Notes under the pieces: model-generated
Told to the model about the DNA's origin: nothing
Database searches by the model: none
What the model saw: the letters and a program-made list of their open reading frames with translations, nothing else
Position numbers and translations under genes: made by a program
Origin: Anastatus disparis
Lineage: Eukaryota > Arthropoda > Insecta > Hymenoptera > Eupelmidae
Assembly (NCBI GenBank): GCA_017163975.1
Contig: JAFFSR010000281.1
Coordinates: 1,116,001-1,180,000, forward strand
Length of the DNA stretch: 64,000 nucleotides
Direction of reading: 5' to 3'
Shown here: positions 1 through 14,308 of the stretch, in pieces
Numbering within the stretch: position 1 is the first letter of the stretch
Layout: each line of letters begins with the position of its first letter

Positions 1-2330
1 AAAAAATCAATGCGAGGCAGGAAGCTTAACTCGCAAACAAGAGATTAAACTTTACCTAGTTCAGTAAACTCGCTAGTCTCTCGTTTCTCTCTCTCTCTTT
101 TTTTACTTTTTTTTTCTAATGGTTTTGACAACTGTCACATTTTATCGGGATTTCCTCATCAGTAATTTTTATCGAGTTGGTCGAGCGTCGCAATGCTCGT
201 TGCCCTCGTAAATCTATCGACGCCTTTCCCGTGTAATAAAGGTCGTACTTTAACCCTGCTCTGACTTTTTAACTTTTCTCTCTTTCTTTCTCGTTTTTTT
301 CTATTTCACTTTTTCTTTTTTTTTTTTTTTTTTAACTGTATAACGTAACCAATGGGTGGCAAAAAGACACGAAAAAACTGAGAGAGCGCCGGGGAATTGG
401 AAAACTTTTTTCTCATCTTTCTCTTACTTGCTCATGTTTTCCCTAAGAAAATAAGAAGAAAATAAAGTAAAGAAAGAGAGAGAGAGAAAGAAATCGGGTA
501 AAAAGGGCTAATGTCATTTCTAAACTTAAGCTTGTAGATCTTGCAAAATGTACTTATTTAAACGCCAGCTGTTTCTCTTTCTATCTTGGAGAGCTGAGCA
601 CTTAAGAAAATGCAAAAAGGAAGTAAGTGAAAAAACAAACACTTAAAAAAAAATACGATATTTCTTATATATATTACACACAAACAAGAAAGCGCACTTC
701 TCGAACAAGACTAATGAAAAACAATGATGTATAATATGTGGTTCAGAGAGGCTTGTTGCTTTTTTTTCATATGAAAAAAGGGGTATATACGTGATATATA
801 AGAGAGTGGTATCTCTTTTGAATAAGAATGTGCTTGAGGCATATTGCCTTTTCTCTCTTTTTTTTATAACAAAAAAAAAAAAAAGAAAAAGAGAATGAAT
901 CCTTCTGTTTAGCGTTCTTCTCGCGTACTTTTTTAACGATGTATTATTATCCAAATGTGCACAGCTGAAACAAAAACATTATAAGAAACAAAAACAAAAA
1001 AGAAGAAAGAAGAATATAGTTACACTCGTAATGTATAGACGAAAATTTTGTTTAAAGCACAAAGTCTGAAGAGTAGTTTGTATTAATTGAAATTAAAGGG
1101 GGTTTTTGTACACAAAGGCTAAAAATAAGCTAGGTGAGTGTACACTATGCACTCGTCCTCCTTCTTTAATTTTTCTTTTTTCTTTCTTTTTTTATTTTTC
1201 ACAGTAGAGCTTCCGTGCAAAATGCATAAATGAGCCTTTTCTCACAAAAGAAACAAATTACAAGCCGCTTGAAAAGGTAAGAGATTCTAAAAACCTCCTC
1301 TCTCTTTCTTTCTCTCTTTACTCGTATACAAGAGAGATTGTTGTGTATTGCAAATGTAAAAGCGAGAAGAAATGAGAAGGACTTTTGCTAATTTTTTCCG
1401 CAGGTAAAGAGCAGACAGACAACAACAAACAAATGTGTATATATATAGAAAAGAAAAAGAGAGATACTAGAGACGGACTGAAGTAAAAAGATTGAAGAGC
1501 TAAATGAGAGAAAGAGAGGTAGGAACAAAAGAAAGAAAAAAAAAGATAGAAAAAGGTATTCATGGGGGTAAAGCGGGTGGTAGGGGGGTGAAAAACGTAA
1601 AATGGGGTCAACCTTTTGTTTTTTTTTCCTTTTTTTCTATAACTATACTACTATACGATTCGTCTCTGTAACAACAGAGATCCGAGTGGTGCGAGTACAG
1701 TTTAGCTATTCGTCAAGTTGTCGTAAAAACACGAGTGGGTACGTTATATATGTACATATACACATACATGCACACACCAATTTATGCATACGTGTATACA
1801 TATAGACCAAATTTTAGATTAGGCGTTACATATACATATATAGAAAACTTAAATCAAGCCACACACGTGAGAGAGGGAGAGAAAAAGATATCCAAGCGCA
1901 CACGTAAAATGAGCATACATAGGTAGTATAACGTTCCCATGGGTCTCTTCTACATAATTTTTCACTTGCCGACACATGCAAACTACTTGCTAGTTTCAGG
2001 AGGTAAAACCCTTTTCTACACTTTGTATGAGTTACAAAAAAAAGAGAAAAATTATTATTTTTTTTTTCATTTTTAGAAACTTTTGTGATATTGATCCCAG
2101 AGTATTAAACTTCCCCAAAAAAAATGACGAGTTATAACTATTTTTGCATTGTTCACGGACTTTGAAAATTTTTTTCTTTTTTTTTTTGACAAGATAATCT
2201 TCGATATAGCACGAGTGGAACGTTTGAAAAATATTTTTTTATATATATAGTTTGTACCTTTTTTTTCAAATTTTTGTATAGTCTGTTTGTGAAATGTAGA
2301 TTAGGATTATGCTGGAATTTATCATTGCAT
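1..2330. other. Gene-free stretch, CT/GA-rich with homopolymers
   Basis: I see no supportable gene here. The stretch alternates pyrimidine-rich and purine-rich blocks (for example 85-118, 270-333, 1290-1320, 1500-1555) with T and A homopolymers. The small open frames translate to low-complexity Phe/Leu/Ser or Tyr/Ile/His strings, typical of chance frames over CT-rich or TA/CA-rich DNA. It could be intron or intergenic sequence. Confidence 0.6.
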
Positions 2331-5300
2331 AGTTTAATTAAAAATAAATATAATAGTCATATATTTCTTAGTGATAAATTATAAATCCTTTATGATATTG
2401 TTATCAATGTGATTATTTTATTATTACAAAAATATGGATTTTATGCAACATGAATTGTAAACCAATAGTCAAAGTTTTACATAAATGAAATTTGAGTATT
2501 CAATATTTAATAATTCACATTAGCACACGTCTCTAAATACATATTCGTCAAAATGAGCAACATTAATCGCACGCGATCCAATATTCCAGTTTGTATTATG
2601 CAAATTTGCGGCAACAATAACAATTTCATTTGTAAATTTTTAATTTACGCTAAGTATTTGTAAATCAAAAATTAATCATGTAATTTTAACGATGTAAAGA
2701 TGATACGTTAATACCTCATACGCAAATCGATAAAATTAATTCAAATATTTAAATTAAGAATTTTCGCCTCTTAATAAGTAAATTCTACCGTGTTCATTCC
2801 AAATATATTTCCCTTCGGAAAATTCCAGCGATACTTACGCAGCAAAATAATTCACGTGCTTTCAATAATAAACACATGGAAATTAAATAATTTTCACTTA
2901 AGCGCCAAATTATTCAAGTGCTTTCGATAATAAACATACGTTTAAATTAAACGTTCTTCAATATAAAAAAAGGCTTTAATATTTAAAACATTTTATAACT
3001 TTTATTACGCATTTATTAATTTCAAGCATTTCGTTTTTACTAACGAACCTTCATACAATACGTCCTAATTCTATAGAAGAAAAAAAAAGCAAACTGTTAT
3101 GAAATCTCTTGCAAAATGTTTTTGTTACTTAAAATAAAAGAATAACAAATGAAATAATAATTATTTACTTTCCTTCGCTTCGGATAAAACGAAAAAAAAA
3201 GGAATTACCTTATCTTGCTTCCTTTATGTATATATATATATATATTTTTTTCATTTTTATTAACGACAATTAATGTCAAGTATAATGAAAATTTTCCTAA
3301 TGCAAATTATATAACGAAGGTAGTATTGCTATATAGTTTCCTCGAGGAGAGGGAAAAGAGAGAAGCCTTTTCTATTTAATTAAACACTCGACGATTTTAA
3401 TTACATGGATTGTTGTAGCACGAGAAGACAGAAAAGAGAGAGAGAGATGGAGAGTAAAATGGGCGTGGATTGAATTACGCTTAAATCAAGCCTTACTACA
3501 AAATATAATAGTATAATGAAATTTTCGTCCTCGTCATTTCATTACTTGTTAAAATTAATTCAACCGGACTGATTGCTTATAGCAATATATCTTGGACAAT
3601 AAGGACGGGCGAAGGTTTCATATCAGTGATTTACGATTTGGTAATTAAAATACCGTGAAAATCAAACTATTCATTAATAAGAAGAAAAGGACAATAATGA
3701 AAAAAACGAGTTGTAAATGTTTGAGAGTGGTATAAAAAAAATATATAAAAAAGAAAAGATAGATGATCTAAGAACTCATTTGAAGAAAAGTAAAAAATAA
3801 AGGGAGGAAGGTAAGTATGAAACGAGTTTTCACACTTTTGGAATGAGTATCTCTTCTATTTAAAATAAAAAATAAAAAATATATATATACAAGGAACAAA
3901 CAGTCTTCTCTATTTCTTTCCTCTCATTCTCTTTTCTAACTTTTCTCCTCGCGTAGCACGGCTTTTCATCAAGCCAACGGCTTAATCCGCGTATACCTGC
4001 ATTCACGTTTTTCCACTCTCTTTCGTACCTTCTTTCTTTATTCTTTACTTTTTTTTCTCGTTTTTCTTCTATGCATTTCATTTCCTTTCTTTTTTCGCGC
4101 CACGACGACGGCCCCTAGCGTTTTCTTCATTATTCTTCATAGTAATATATATATATATATAAAGCTATAAGGTTTCTTCACATTTATTCCTCTTTATCCT
4201 TGCCTCTCATCATTGTTATACCTTTTTGACTTTTTACTCTTACTCACCAGGCACTATAACCACCACCTATTACTACCCTTTCAAGACATTGCGATACGAA
4301 TTTCTTTATCTCTTCTTTTTCTTTTCCATCTTGTACGAGTATTTCATTTTCAGATTCTTTTTTTTTTCCTGGTGCAGTGATTCCTTCTTTTTTCTTTTTT
4401 TCCTATTTTGTTGGTTATTAATGACGAGCTTGGGTGGTTATCGATGACGTGATGATATTTATATGAGATACTTTTTTTTTCTTTTAATATATAGGAAAGT
4501 ATAAAAGAAACATTTTTATAATGATACGATTTTTATGATTCACGGTTGGAAGGATTTTTATAACGTGTGATTCAACGATAACAGAGTGTAAATATTGAAG
4601 AATGTTAAAAAAGTAAATATGCGAATAAAAAAAGAACTTTCAATAATGGGGTGTACGAGATATATCTACTCCGGATAATTTGCAAATAAAATAGAAATAT
4701 TTTATAAAAAAAATTCATCACTAACGAGCTTATTATATCCAATAATTACTCAACAAATGCGTTTTTCATTTAATTTTAAAAACGATATTTCATACTTAAT
4801 TAAGGATGTTATTAAAAATTATAAAATTATTAAACAGAATTTTTTCTTCGAAAACTTTGTACTAAATATTAACACAAATTCATAATCGAGTATTCGCAAT
4901 TAATATCATCACTTACACTTTTTTTAACACTTGAAAAGATGAAAAAAAGAAAGAGCTTTTTGTTTAAACAACAAAGCTCCACTTAGGTTTTTTTACTTTT
5001 TTTGTTGTTTTTTTTTAAACTAAAATGTTCTCTATCTCTTTGGTAACAAACGAGCTGAAGAATCGAACTTTATATACTTTGCTTTCTATATCTAATGCTG
5101 CCTTGTGTCCCCCAAGCTAGTGACTTTTATGTATGGACAGATACATTTACACACGCACATAGATACACACATACAATTTTTTTTCTTCTCCGTACCCTTG
5201 CCGAAGGAAGAAGAGAGACTTTATCGCATTATTAGAGTCGTCGATAAATTACCGTTAACTGCGAATCCTCTTCTATCTCGCGCGTTTTCTCTCTATGTCT

Positions 5301-7066
5301 TGAATGCATCTTCCGATAAAGTTTCAATGAACCACCTTTTTCCATCACCCTTTATAATCTTCGTATTTTTATTTTTATTTTCTAAAGTTTTATAAATAGA
5401 CCTCGTTTAACGTTACCTTAATTGGATAATAAAATTAAATTTAACATTTACGATCGATCATTATTTTATTAAAAAAATATAAATATATATTTATTAATTT
5501 CATTTATTTTTCGTTAAAATCATCATTTTGAAAATTTTAATAATAAATTAGAATAAAGATTCAACAATAACGTATGAGTGATAGATTTTCAATATGAAGA
5601 ATTTTATATTTTTTTTTCTAAAATTAGATGTACTGTGGATAGTATTCAATAGATAAATGCTTAATGAGTCTTTATTACTTTTTTAAAATGAAATACTGAA
5701 AATTTTGATTGACAAATTGACAGTTACTTTATTTTTAGAAAGTACTTTAAAAAATATGGATTTTATTTTTATCATTGGATTTATAAAAATGTCAAATCTA
5801 AAAATGAATCATTTAAAAACTTCCAATGTGTAATAATAATAAAATTGATTTATTCATTTTCTTTAACTTAATGAAAACATTGGAAAATTTAATTGTTTAT
5901 CAACTATAAAAAGATCTATTAATAAATAAAGTTCTTTTATGAATTAATAAACCAATTATTGGTTTTATTAAAAACAAGCGATTTAATTTTATTTTTTTCG
6001 AAATAGGTTATATTAATTGCCAGAGCATTGAGTTTAAATCTCCCGTAACAATTTAAAAAAGAAATGACAGCGCGTAGACGAAAAATAATACAAAAGAACA
6101 GGAAATAGCTGTATAATATCAAAAACCGTACGAAACAAAGGCTTCATCAGGCCTCGGGGTAAACGGTACATCAGCAATGTGAAATAAAAAAAAAAGTTAA
6201 AAAAAAAGAAGAAAAAAAAGATTACACATGGTCGAAATTAACAACAAAAGCCCTATGGCGTGTTCTTTTATTTTTTTTTTTTTTTGCCTTTTCCTTTCAT
6301 ACATACGAAATTTTCTCGAATCACTACAAAAAGTGTCAAGCACGTTTCGAAGGTGCATATAATAAGACATGTCGCTTCTAGGGATATACATATATAACAT
6401 ACTATTCACGTACGGAGGATTTTTCTATACAGAAAAAAAAGAAAACAAAGAGAATGCTCAAAGGGAGTAATAAAAAAAGGAAACCAGTGGTAATTTGTTT
6501 TGAAAATATATGAAAAAAAAAGTTTATTTTCATAGTAAACAATTATTTTTTTATTTAGGATTTAATATTTTTAAAAATATGTATAATTTATTTTTATTAA
6601 AAGTTTTGCAATTTTAAATTCATGAAAATTTATTTCAAAACTGAATTTATAAATGTTAAGAGGATATCAGTTCTGCTCCTCTATTTTTTATTCAAGTTCA
6701 TGAGTAAATAGTGCGTCAATCAATTCTTCACTTAGTAAGAAAATTCGTAGATTAATCCTAGCGCACAGTCAAAATTTATCAAATAATATACTAAAATTAA
6801 ACTTGTTTTTTGAGTTAGGTTACGAGCTGATTCTAATTTTCATTCAAAGTTCATAAAAATATGAGCTAAATTATTTTTAATTTAACAAAATTTTGTTTAT
6901 TAGTTTTAGCGCGGCGTCTTATATTTGCCCAAATATGATTTAAAAGATACGTAGATAAAAAAGCAAACTCGATTCCAACAACACGACATCCCGTTAATCA
7001 TGCACAATAAACACAAACAAAAAATTTTAAACATAAAAAAAAGACAGCTATAATCGAAATTAACGA
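2331..7066. other. Gene-free AT-rich stretch
   Basis: No gene is supportable. The stretch contains (TA)n at 3228-3245 and 4145-4160, CT-rich patches near 3900-4130 and 4200-4400, and a small imperfect hairpin at 4953-4979 (GAGCTT against AAGCTC). The small frames here are low-complexity. Confidence 0.55.
2846..2966. repeat. Diverged tandem duplication, period about 62 bp
   Basis: Two neighbouring units share the core GTGCTTTCRATAATAAACA, starting at 2856 and 2918, each preceded by an AATTATTCA-like or ATAATTCA-like segment and followed by ATTAAA. Substitutions between the units show that the duplication is not recent. Confidence 0.55.
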
Positions 7067-7288
7067 AATTATTTTTTTAATTTTTTGTTATTTAACGTCG
7101 CTGTATTAATGATATCATTACGATGCTAATGAGCGACGGAGGTCTTCATTATGTTTGTGAACAAAGCATATGTAAAGCACAGTGGTGCTTGTATCAATCG
7201 GCTGCCGAGAGCGGGATTCGAACTCAGCTCCTCGAGATTATGAATCCATTGCTCTACCGACTGAGACACTGACGATCTCAATTATTTT
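7067..7288 (-). mobile_element. tRNA-derived SINE, copy 1 (family A)
   Basis: Read on the minus strand, this starts with a tRNA-like head carrying an A-box-like stretch (TCTCAGTCGGTAGAGC) and a B box (GAGTTCGAATCC). A tRNA-unrelated body follows with the family core GATACAAGCACCACTGTG, ending in GCGACGTTAAATAA and an A/T-rich tail. The loop segment TCATAATCT resembles the anticodon loop of elongator tRNA-Met. A 9-bp direct repeat AATTATTTT flanks it (7067-7075 and 7280-7288), consistent with a LINE-mobilised insertion. The head is attached to a body of about 110 bp, so this is not a functional tRNA gene. Confidence 0.85.
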
Positions 7289-8492
7289 ATTTATTTTGAA
7301 TCATTTAAGCTAATAACCAACATAAATAATTTTACATAAACATTTTTCATAAATTAGATTTCTGATATTATTCATTCAATTACTTTTTTTTATAATAAAA
7401 AAATTGTTAAGTCATTATTAATAAGCTTGCTCTATTTGAACGTATAAATAGTTATACTTTAAATAGATATTAAAATTAGGTAGCTTACTCGAACGATATA
7501 AATTAAAGAAGCCATTATTTCTTGATCATTTGTACCTATTCGATCATCTGGAAATACAGGAAACCATGACATCCTTTGATTCATAATTCCAAAGTAAATT
7601 CAAAGAGGAATTTGAATTTGGCTTTTACCCAATCCATTGAACGTCTGGTAGTAATAAGATCTAAAGTTATAAAGAATTACTAAAATTACTTATTATATAT
7701 TATTGAAAGTTTGTATTTTTTATCAACTGCTGCTGAAAAATTTATTAACATATAAAACGTAAATTGGATTCTTTAAAATTCATTAGCCAAAAATAGAATT
7801 CGTTTAGTTAGTAATAAAATAATCCATCAAAGGTAAAATAATGCTTAAATAATTTAACCATCTTAAAATTTGAAAAAGAGTAAACACAACCATTATGGTT
7901 TGTTAAAAGATGGGTAACATGTTACGGAGCATGTCGTGAACCAATGTTGAGTTTACTAGGAAAACACTATAGATCCTTGCTAGTTAGAAACTTGTTAAGC
8001 AGGATATGTCACATGTAGCATGTTAAATCCATTCACTAAAATGGATCAAAAAGCCTCAATGAAGATATATCCTTTGGTTTTGTTATTTCCGTAAACTTAC
8101 ATTCCGCACCTTTCATTATGTTTTATGCGCTACATTGAATACTTTAATAGACTGGAATTCTATTGTTTTATGAGTTTAATTATGATTAACATTTCAAGAT
8201 TGACTAGAGTCAATTTGTACTCTACTTTACAATCATAAAATTTATTTGTATACATGAAATATAGTTAGAAATTTAAAATTTATTTACATACATGAAATAT
8301 AATGTTGATGATGATTTGAGAAAAATTAACAAACCACTTAAAATACTAAACTAAATTTTCATTTTTATTGCTCACCTTCGTTTCAGATTATTTTGTTAGT
8401 CCTTTTTCAAGGTGGCTTATTATAAATATTAAAATGAACATATATTCTTACGTTTATTTTAATTTCGTTTATAGGGTGGTTAGAGTATTGAC

Positions 8493-8867
8493 TTACCACG
8501 CTTTTACTGTGATATTGAAATATTTATGACCTTCTTGAAAAAGGACCCACTGAAAAGCCGGCAAGCAATAAAAAATACCAATTTTGTTCAATACTCCAAG
8601 TGGTTCGTTTTTTTTCTCAAAACTTATTTTTGTCTTAATAGCTGTTATATTTAAATCTGATAAAATTTTAAAAATCATTCAATAACAATTGAAACTAAAT
8701 TCCAAATTAAATAAACTGATTAAAAATTTAACACGTATAATTTTTTGGCAAGAATTCAAGCCCAATTCGTAAATCTCTTTCGGCTGTACGATATTTTTCT
8801 CCTCCCAATCAAAATCAGTTTCACGCGTTTTTAACTTCCCTACCTTGGTCAATAAGCTTTTGCGCAT
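8493..8867 (-). pseudogene. Possible decayed open frame of 125 codons with one internal stop
   Basis: On the minus strand the frame from the ATG at 8865-8867 reads 62 codons to a stop at 8679-8681, then continues in the same frame from an ATG at 8678 for another 61 codons. The first half (MRKSLLTKVGKLKTRETDFD...) has a mixed, non-repetitive residue composition, unlike most chance frames in the window. A stop lies a few codons upstream, so the frame is no longer than this. I recognise no domain. It may be chance, or a relic of a transposon or host gene. Confidence 0.15.
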
Positions 8868-8971
8868 TTTTAATAAACGAATAATTCTTTATTCATGGTA
8901 TATATCCATTAGTTGAACAAACACAGGTCTGATGTTTCTGATGAAATAATAGGGTCAAGTGAAATCACTTA

Positions 8972-9005
8972 GATTGGTTAGTTTATTTTAAAAAGCTAAC
9001 CAATC
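8972..9005. repeat. Perfect 10-bp inverted repeat (hairpin)
   Basis: GATTGGTTAG at 8972-8981 is followed by its exact reverse complement CTAACCAATC at 8996-9005 across a 14-nt AT-rich loop. No function can be assigned. Confidence 0.6.
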
Positions 9006-12000
9006 AAAATATAATCATATTGTATAAAAACAATTTATGGAATGTTTTTATGTACTTGGATGTGATGATTTTTTCATTAATGTAAAAATGGGTAGAAGTA
9101 CTAAAACAATATTTAACAATGATGATTGATGCTTGTTTGAAAAATTATCATTTCAACGTTTCCCAAAAAAAAACGCAGTTTATTAAATTCGGTACCATTA
9201 AAATAATAAAATTCATCAAAATTACGTATTTGAAAAGATGATTGTCAATTCAACGAAAAAGGAAGGATATCACAAGACAAAGTATTGTTCGAAGTATATG
9301 AAAGATACCGAAAAAAAGAAAAAAAACCTTAATACTTTATTTTTCAAGACACAGAAAAAAAAAAAAAAAGAAGATAAGGGTCAGCTTTTATATATTGAAC
9401 AAGACAAGAATATAAGGGAACGAAAACAAAAAAAATAATGGATAAAGAAGTCGGATAAAAAGGTCTAAACGTAACCTTAGAAAAGAAGCTTTGCTGATTT
9501 AGCTGTATTAGAATACAACATGAAAACTTCAATTTCCTATTATTTTCTTATTCTTTGTTTCCTTCAACGCAAGGATATATATTGTTACTAATTGCTCATT
9601 TAAAGCATCCTCCAGTAATTTAATTCCTTAAAAATAAATGGGTAATTAAATTTTCTTTCAATATAGTTTAAACTTTCTCTCATTCCCTCTTTTCACTGTC
9701 GATCTCTTGATAGTTTTAAAGCTCTTGCAAAAAGCTCTCTAGTTCCTTTTTTTTAATTTTTTTTATACTCTTTGAAACGTTCATCTTTCTCTCTTTTTCT
9801 CTGCAACTATTAACGTGCTACACAGCTGCTAGGCAAATTCTCTACCGAGTCCGTGAGAAATTCCATGAGTACGCCTGACGTTACCTTTTTCTAACTACGC
9901 TGAATGAAAAGAGAATAGAATGGAGAAAGAAGAGAGAGAGAATCAACGTAAAAGTTCGTCCTCATGATTCGCATTGTGCCTGGGATAGTAAGAGGAAGTA
10001 AGAGAAAGAGAATAAAAAAAATAAAAGAAAAAAAAAGAATGTAGGTGTAGGAAAAGGTCTTTTAGTTTTGTATTATATCTCGACGGCTAGGTAACGAACT
10101 AATTTTCACGCCCAAAGTTTTTGCATTTTTAAGATTTCTTTAACGGACGACATTCGCGGCTCTTCTTTTTCTTCCCTCTTTTTTTCTCTTCTTTTATTTT
10201 TATTATTACCTGGTATTTAACGGAATTGGAAACTTTCAGAACTTTTTTAAAATTTTTTTTGGTACAAAAGGACATAATGTTGAAATATAATGTAAAGTAA
10301 GAATTTTCATATTTAGTTTTTTTTTTGTCATTTAATTTGACAAAATATGTGATTTCCAGAATAGTACTTTTAGATTGGTACCACCCAATCATGGCTAATA
10401 AGTTTACGTGCTATATTGGGACATGGTACCATTCTTAAGATAAGTACTAGGACATTTACCTATATATTACGAAATTTAATTTCTTAAAACCTTATAACAA
10501 TTCAAATCCATCCTGATTATTAAAAAAATTATGCATTATATGATGAAATATATAAAAAAAACTCATTGCGTTTTTTGAATATTCTATATATTTTGAATAT
10601 ATTTAGTATAAATATATTTAATATATTCATATATTAAAATTCTATCCGTATTAAAAAATTTTAAGTATTGTAGAATGAGCTCATAATTATAATCTTGACA
10701 GTTGCTAAATAAATTACGCATTTAATTTTAATTAACATTGCGTGCTTTTTCACGTTGCGTTACCGAACCCACCATTCGCCGGACATCAAGGTCTTATAAC
10801 AAATAATAATAAACAAAAAATCTCATTTATTTCGTATTCCATTACTTTGAATCATGCATATTTTTTAAGGTACAAACAATTATATTTGTTAAGTTTAGTA
10901 AAAATTTTTAGTATCAAATACATTTTTTTCTGATTTTTTCTGATTTTTTCATAGTATAAATTAAATATTCATTTCTATAAAACATTAAATTATATATTAT
11001 TAAAAAAAATTAAACTTACATTTACCGATCAGATAGAATCTCACGTAATCAATAAAACCTAACGATTTATTGAATAAAAGTCGATATCGTTTTAACTTAA
11101 TATTAAAAAATTTTAAGTTTTCCACGGAGATTGATAGAAAATTAATAATGCAGTAAAATTAATAAGAAAGGTAATTTATTTTCAATTTCAGCTCTGATCC
11201 GGAATACTTGAAATTTTTTGAATTATTCATTTTTGTTGAAATTCATTTTTCATTTAACAATTGATATTAAAAAAATTAAAAATCAATTTTTTTTATTATT
11301 CAATAATTAAAGTATTGAATAGTCATACCATTTGAATGATACGTGTTCGACGTTTCTTTCTTCATTTATAAAAATTGAAATACATTGAATAAGTAAATTA
11401 GATATGTTTAAATTATTCATTAAATTATAGAAAAATATAAAGATGAAACGGATTATAAATTAATCTTCATTTATTTATTCCACGTGCCCTAGTCAAATCA
11501 AATCATTTAATAAAAAAGGCAGAAGAGCAATGATTACAGATCAGTTTTTTTATTCGCCTATCAACTTTTTTATCACGCTTTTATACAAGTTCATCAATTA
11601 AACAACAATAAAACAACTTCGACACTAGACCTGTCACGTGTAATATAAAATAAAAAAAGAAAAAAGTAAATACGTTATAAAAAAACCAAATAAATCTTGA
11701 ATGTGGAAACTTTTACGATAGCTTTGACAGTTTCATCTTGCTACGACATAATAAAGTATAAACCCATGCCTTTACCTTTATACAAGTAATTGATGAAAGC
11801 TCGATGCTATAAGTAAAAAGAAGAAAAAATTTTTTCCGAGTGGACTATAATGAATCATTGATGAACGATATTATTCACTCAAGATTTTATGTGATCAACT
11901 TGTAGCCTCTTCTTGAATTCTTTTTTTACTTTGCCTTCTTTCTCTTTATCCTCTCATAGCACTACATCGATTGTGAAAAATCGTGATTTCAAGGCTATAA

Positions 12001-12564
12001 TATAAAATTTATACCAATAAAAGCCAAAAAAATTTTTAGTACCAATGACGAAAGAAGTTAAAAATTTCCGCGAAAGCTCATGAAGCTTTGTATAATAAAA
12101 GTATAAATTGTGAAAAAAAGTGAGAGAAAGTCGCATTTGCTGCTTATTTTATTTATATCCTCAAAAACGTCGAAGCAAAGAAGAGAAAACGTATGGCTAG
12201 TGCGAAATTCCAGCTCCAGTCCACAGTACAAGCTCAAAGAGAAATAAAAAAAAGCAAAAAAAAGAACTCTATAGGGGAACCGGAGAAAGGAGACTAGGCG
12301 ACAAATAGGAAACAGAAACAGAAAAGCCCAAACTATACATAAAACACTGTGCATCTACATACGTCTATACCCTCTTTTTTTTAATCCTTTATTTTTACAC
12401 CTTACCGTATTCAAGCAATGAAGCGAGATAATGAAACGTCTTTTTTTTCAACATCGGCCGTATGTGGTGTAAAAAAAAAGAAGTAGTCGAGACACAAAAA
12501 CAAAGTAGAAAAAAGAAAAATCCAGACGAGCCTTTAAAAAAAAGACTGAAACAGATGTGATGTA

Positions 12565-12569
<5 letters not shown>

Positions 12570-12609
<40 letters not shown>
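12570..12609. repeat. (TA)n microsatellite
   Basis: About 20 uninterrupted TA units, followed by a T run and a short GT-rich stretch. Confidence 0.9.
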
Positions 12610-12611
<2 letters not shown>

Positions 12612-14281
12612 TTTTGTGTGTGTATGTATGTACATACACATAAAGCTTTAGGCGAGACTAGGAGCTCTAGAGATATAAAAAAAAGTAAAAAAAAGTTGAA
12701 AAAAGGACGAGACGAAGCAAATATATATAGTTGAATAGATGCCTTAGTGAATCATGTAGTAAAGTGTTCTTGAATAAGAAGAGTGAATAAAGGACGGAGA
12801 TGAAAAAAAAAAATAATTTGAGGAGCTTCTGGAGTACAAAAGTAATAAAAGAGAAAAAAATATATGTATATAGTATATAAGAAAAGAAAAATTTGAGATG
12901 AGCAACGCTAACATAAAAAACCTTCATTTTTCTAGTTCTCTATACTTTTCTTTATTTTTCATTCTGTAAATCAAATTAAAAATGGTTTACATAAAAATGA
13001 AAAATAAAAAGAAACTTTAGAGCTTGGCTTGACGCCGAGTGAATGAAAAATTCTAAGCACCTAACGTGTATTTTCTATAATAATGTATAGAATGAAAATA
13101 AAAGTTTTCGAAGAGAAAAAAAAAGTGGCATGAAAAATAATTATGTCGCTCTAGGTGAGCCACGTGAGTAAACCTTTGAAAGCCTTTTCTATAAAAAAAG
13201 ACCAAAAAAGAAAGAAAAAAAAAAGTTTCTCTCTAGCAAAAAAGAAGAAAAAAAGTATACCGGACGATGCATAAAGAAAAGGTGCAAGAATATAAAAAAA
13301 AGAAAAAAATAGAAAAGAAGGGTTGAATTTGTTGACTAGCACACGTGGCTATATACCAAAAGCCATTCACTTCAAGACTTGAATGTAGAGAGAGAAAAAG
13401 AGGAGAGAAGAAAAAAATTGCTAAAATAAAGGTATAAAGTACATGTGTATGATAAAGAGAATGTATATTCTATCCACTAAAGAAACACTGATAGAAAACA
13501 AAAGAGGATGAAAAGAGAGAGGATGGTATAAGGGATATTGTCTAGAAAAAGGAGAAAATGATGACCTCGATGATAAAGTAAACTAAAATAAAGAGAGAGA
13601 GAGAAGAGTATATGGATGAGAAAAGCACGCTAGCCAGTTATAATTCTTTCGTCTACGCGAATAATAAATTTCGTGGATAGTAATTCTACTCCCTCTCTCT
13701 TTCATCTTTTTTTTTTAAATAGGAGCCAGAAAGAGAGAGCACTTGGCGGTATATTATCACGAGCATTACGCGTAATCTTCGCTTGCATGGATTTTCTCTC
13801 TCTCTCTCTTACTTTCTGCTGAAAGTATAGTGGTTTTTTTATTACATTTTCGAATAGAAAAGAATATAATGTTTAAGTTGATATATATTCATGTTTATAC
13901 ATAAGGAAGAAGAAGAAAAAAATAAAGCACGAGGTTTAACGACCATTGATATGTTTCAATTTATGGCAACATCATTCTTTTCTTCTTTCTTTATTGTTGT
14001 GGTTAATATTAAACGTAAATTGAAATCGTAACGGCTACACAGTACGAAATAAATTATACGGATTTTCTATACAAATTCAGCCATGGAATTTTATCAACTA
14101 ACTCAATTATAGTTTAGGATAAGGTAATTTAATTTCCACTGTGAATTGTATTAAAGTTAATGGAAACTATCAACTATAATCAACTATTGATCCTAAGATA
14201 TATAGACTCTCTACAGTGAATTTTGCAGGACAAATTGTTCAAAACAATTTATTATCCAGATAGAAAAGTTTAATTTATTTT

Positions 14282-14308
14282 CAAGATTTGTTACCGTTAC
14301 AAATCTTG
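14282..14308. repeat. Perfect 10-bp hairpin
   Basis: CAAGATTTGT at 14282-14291 pairs with ACAAATCTTG at 14299-14308 across a 7-nt loop. It is an isolated hairpin with no assigned role. Confidence 0.6.
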
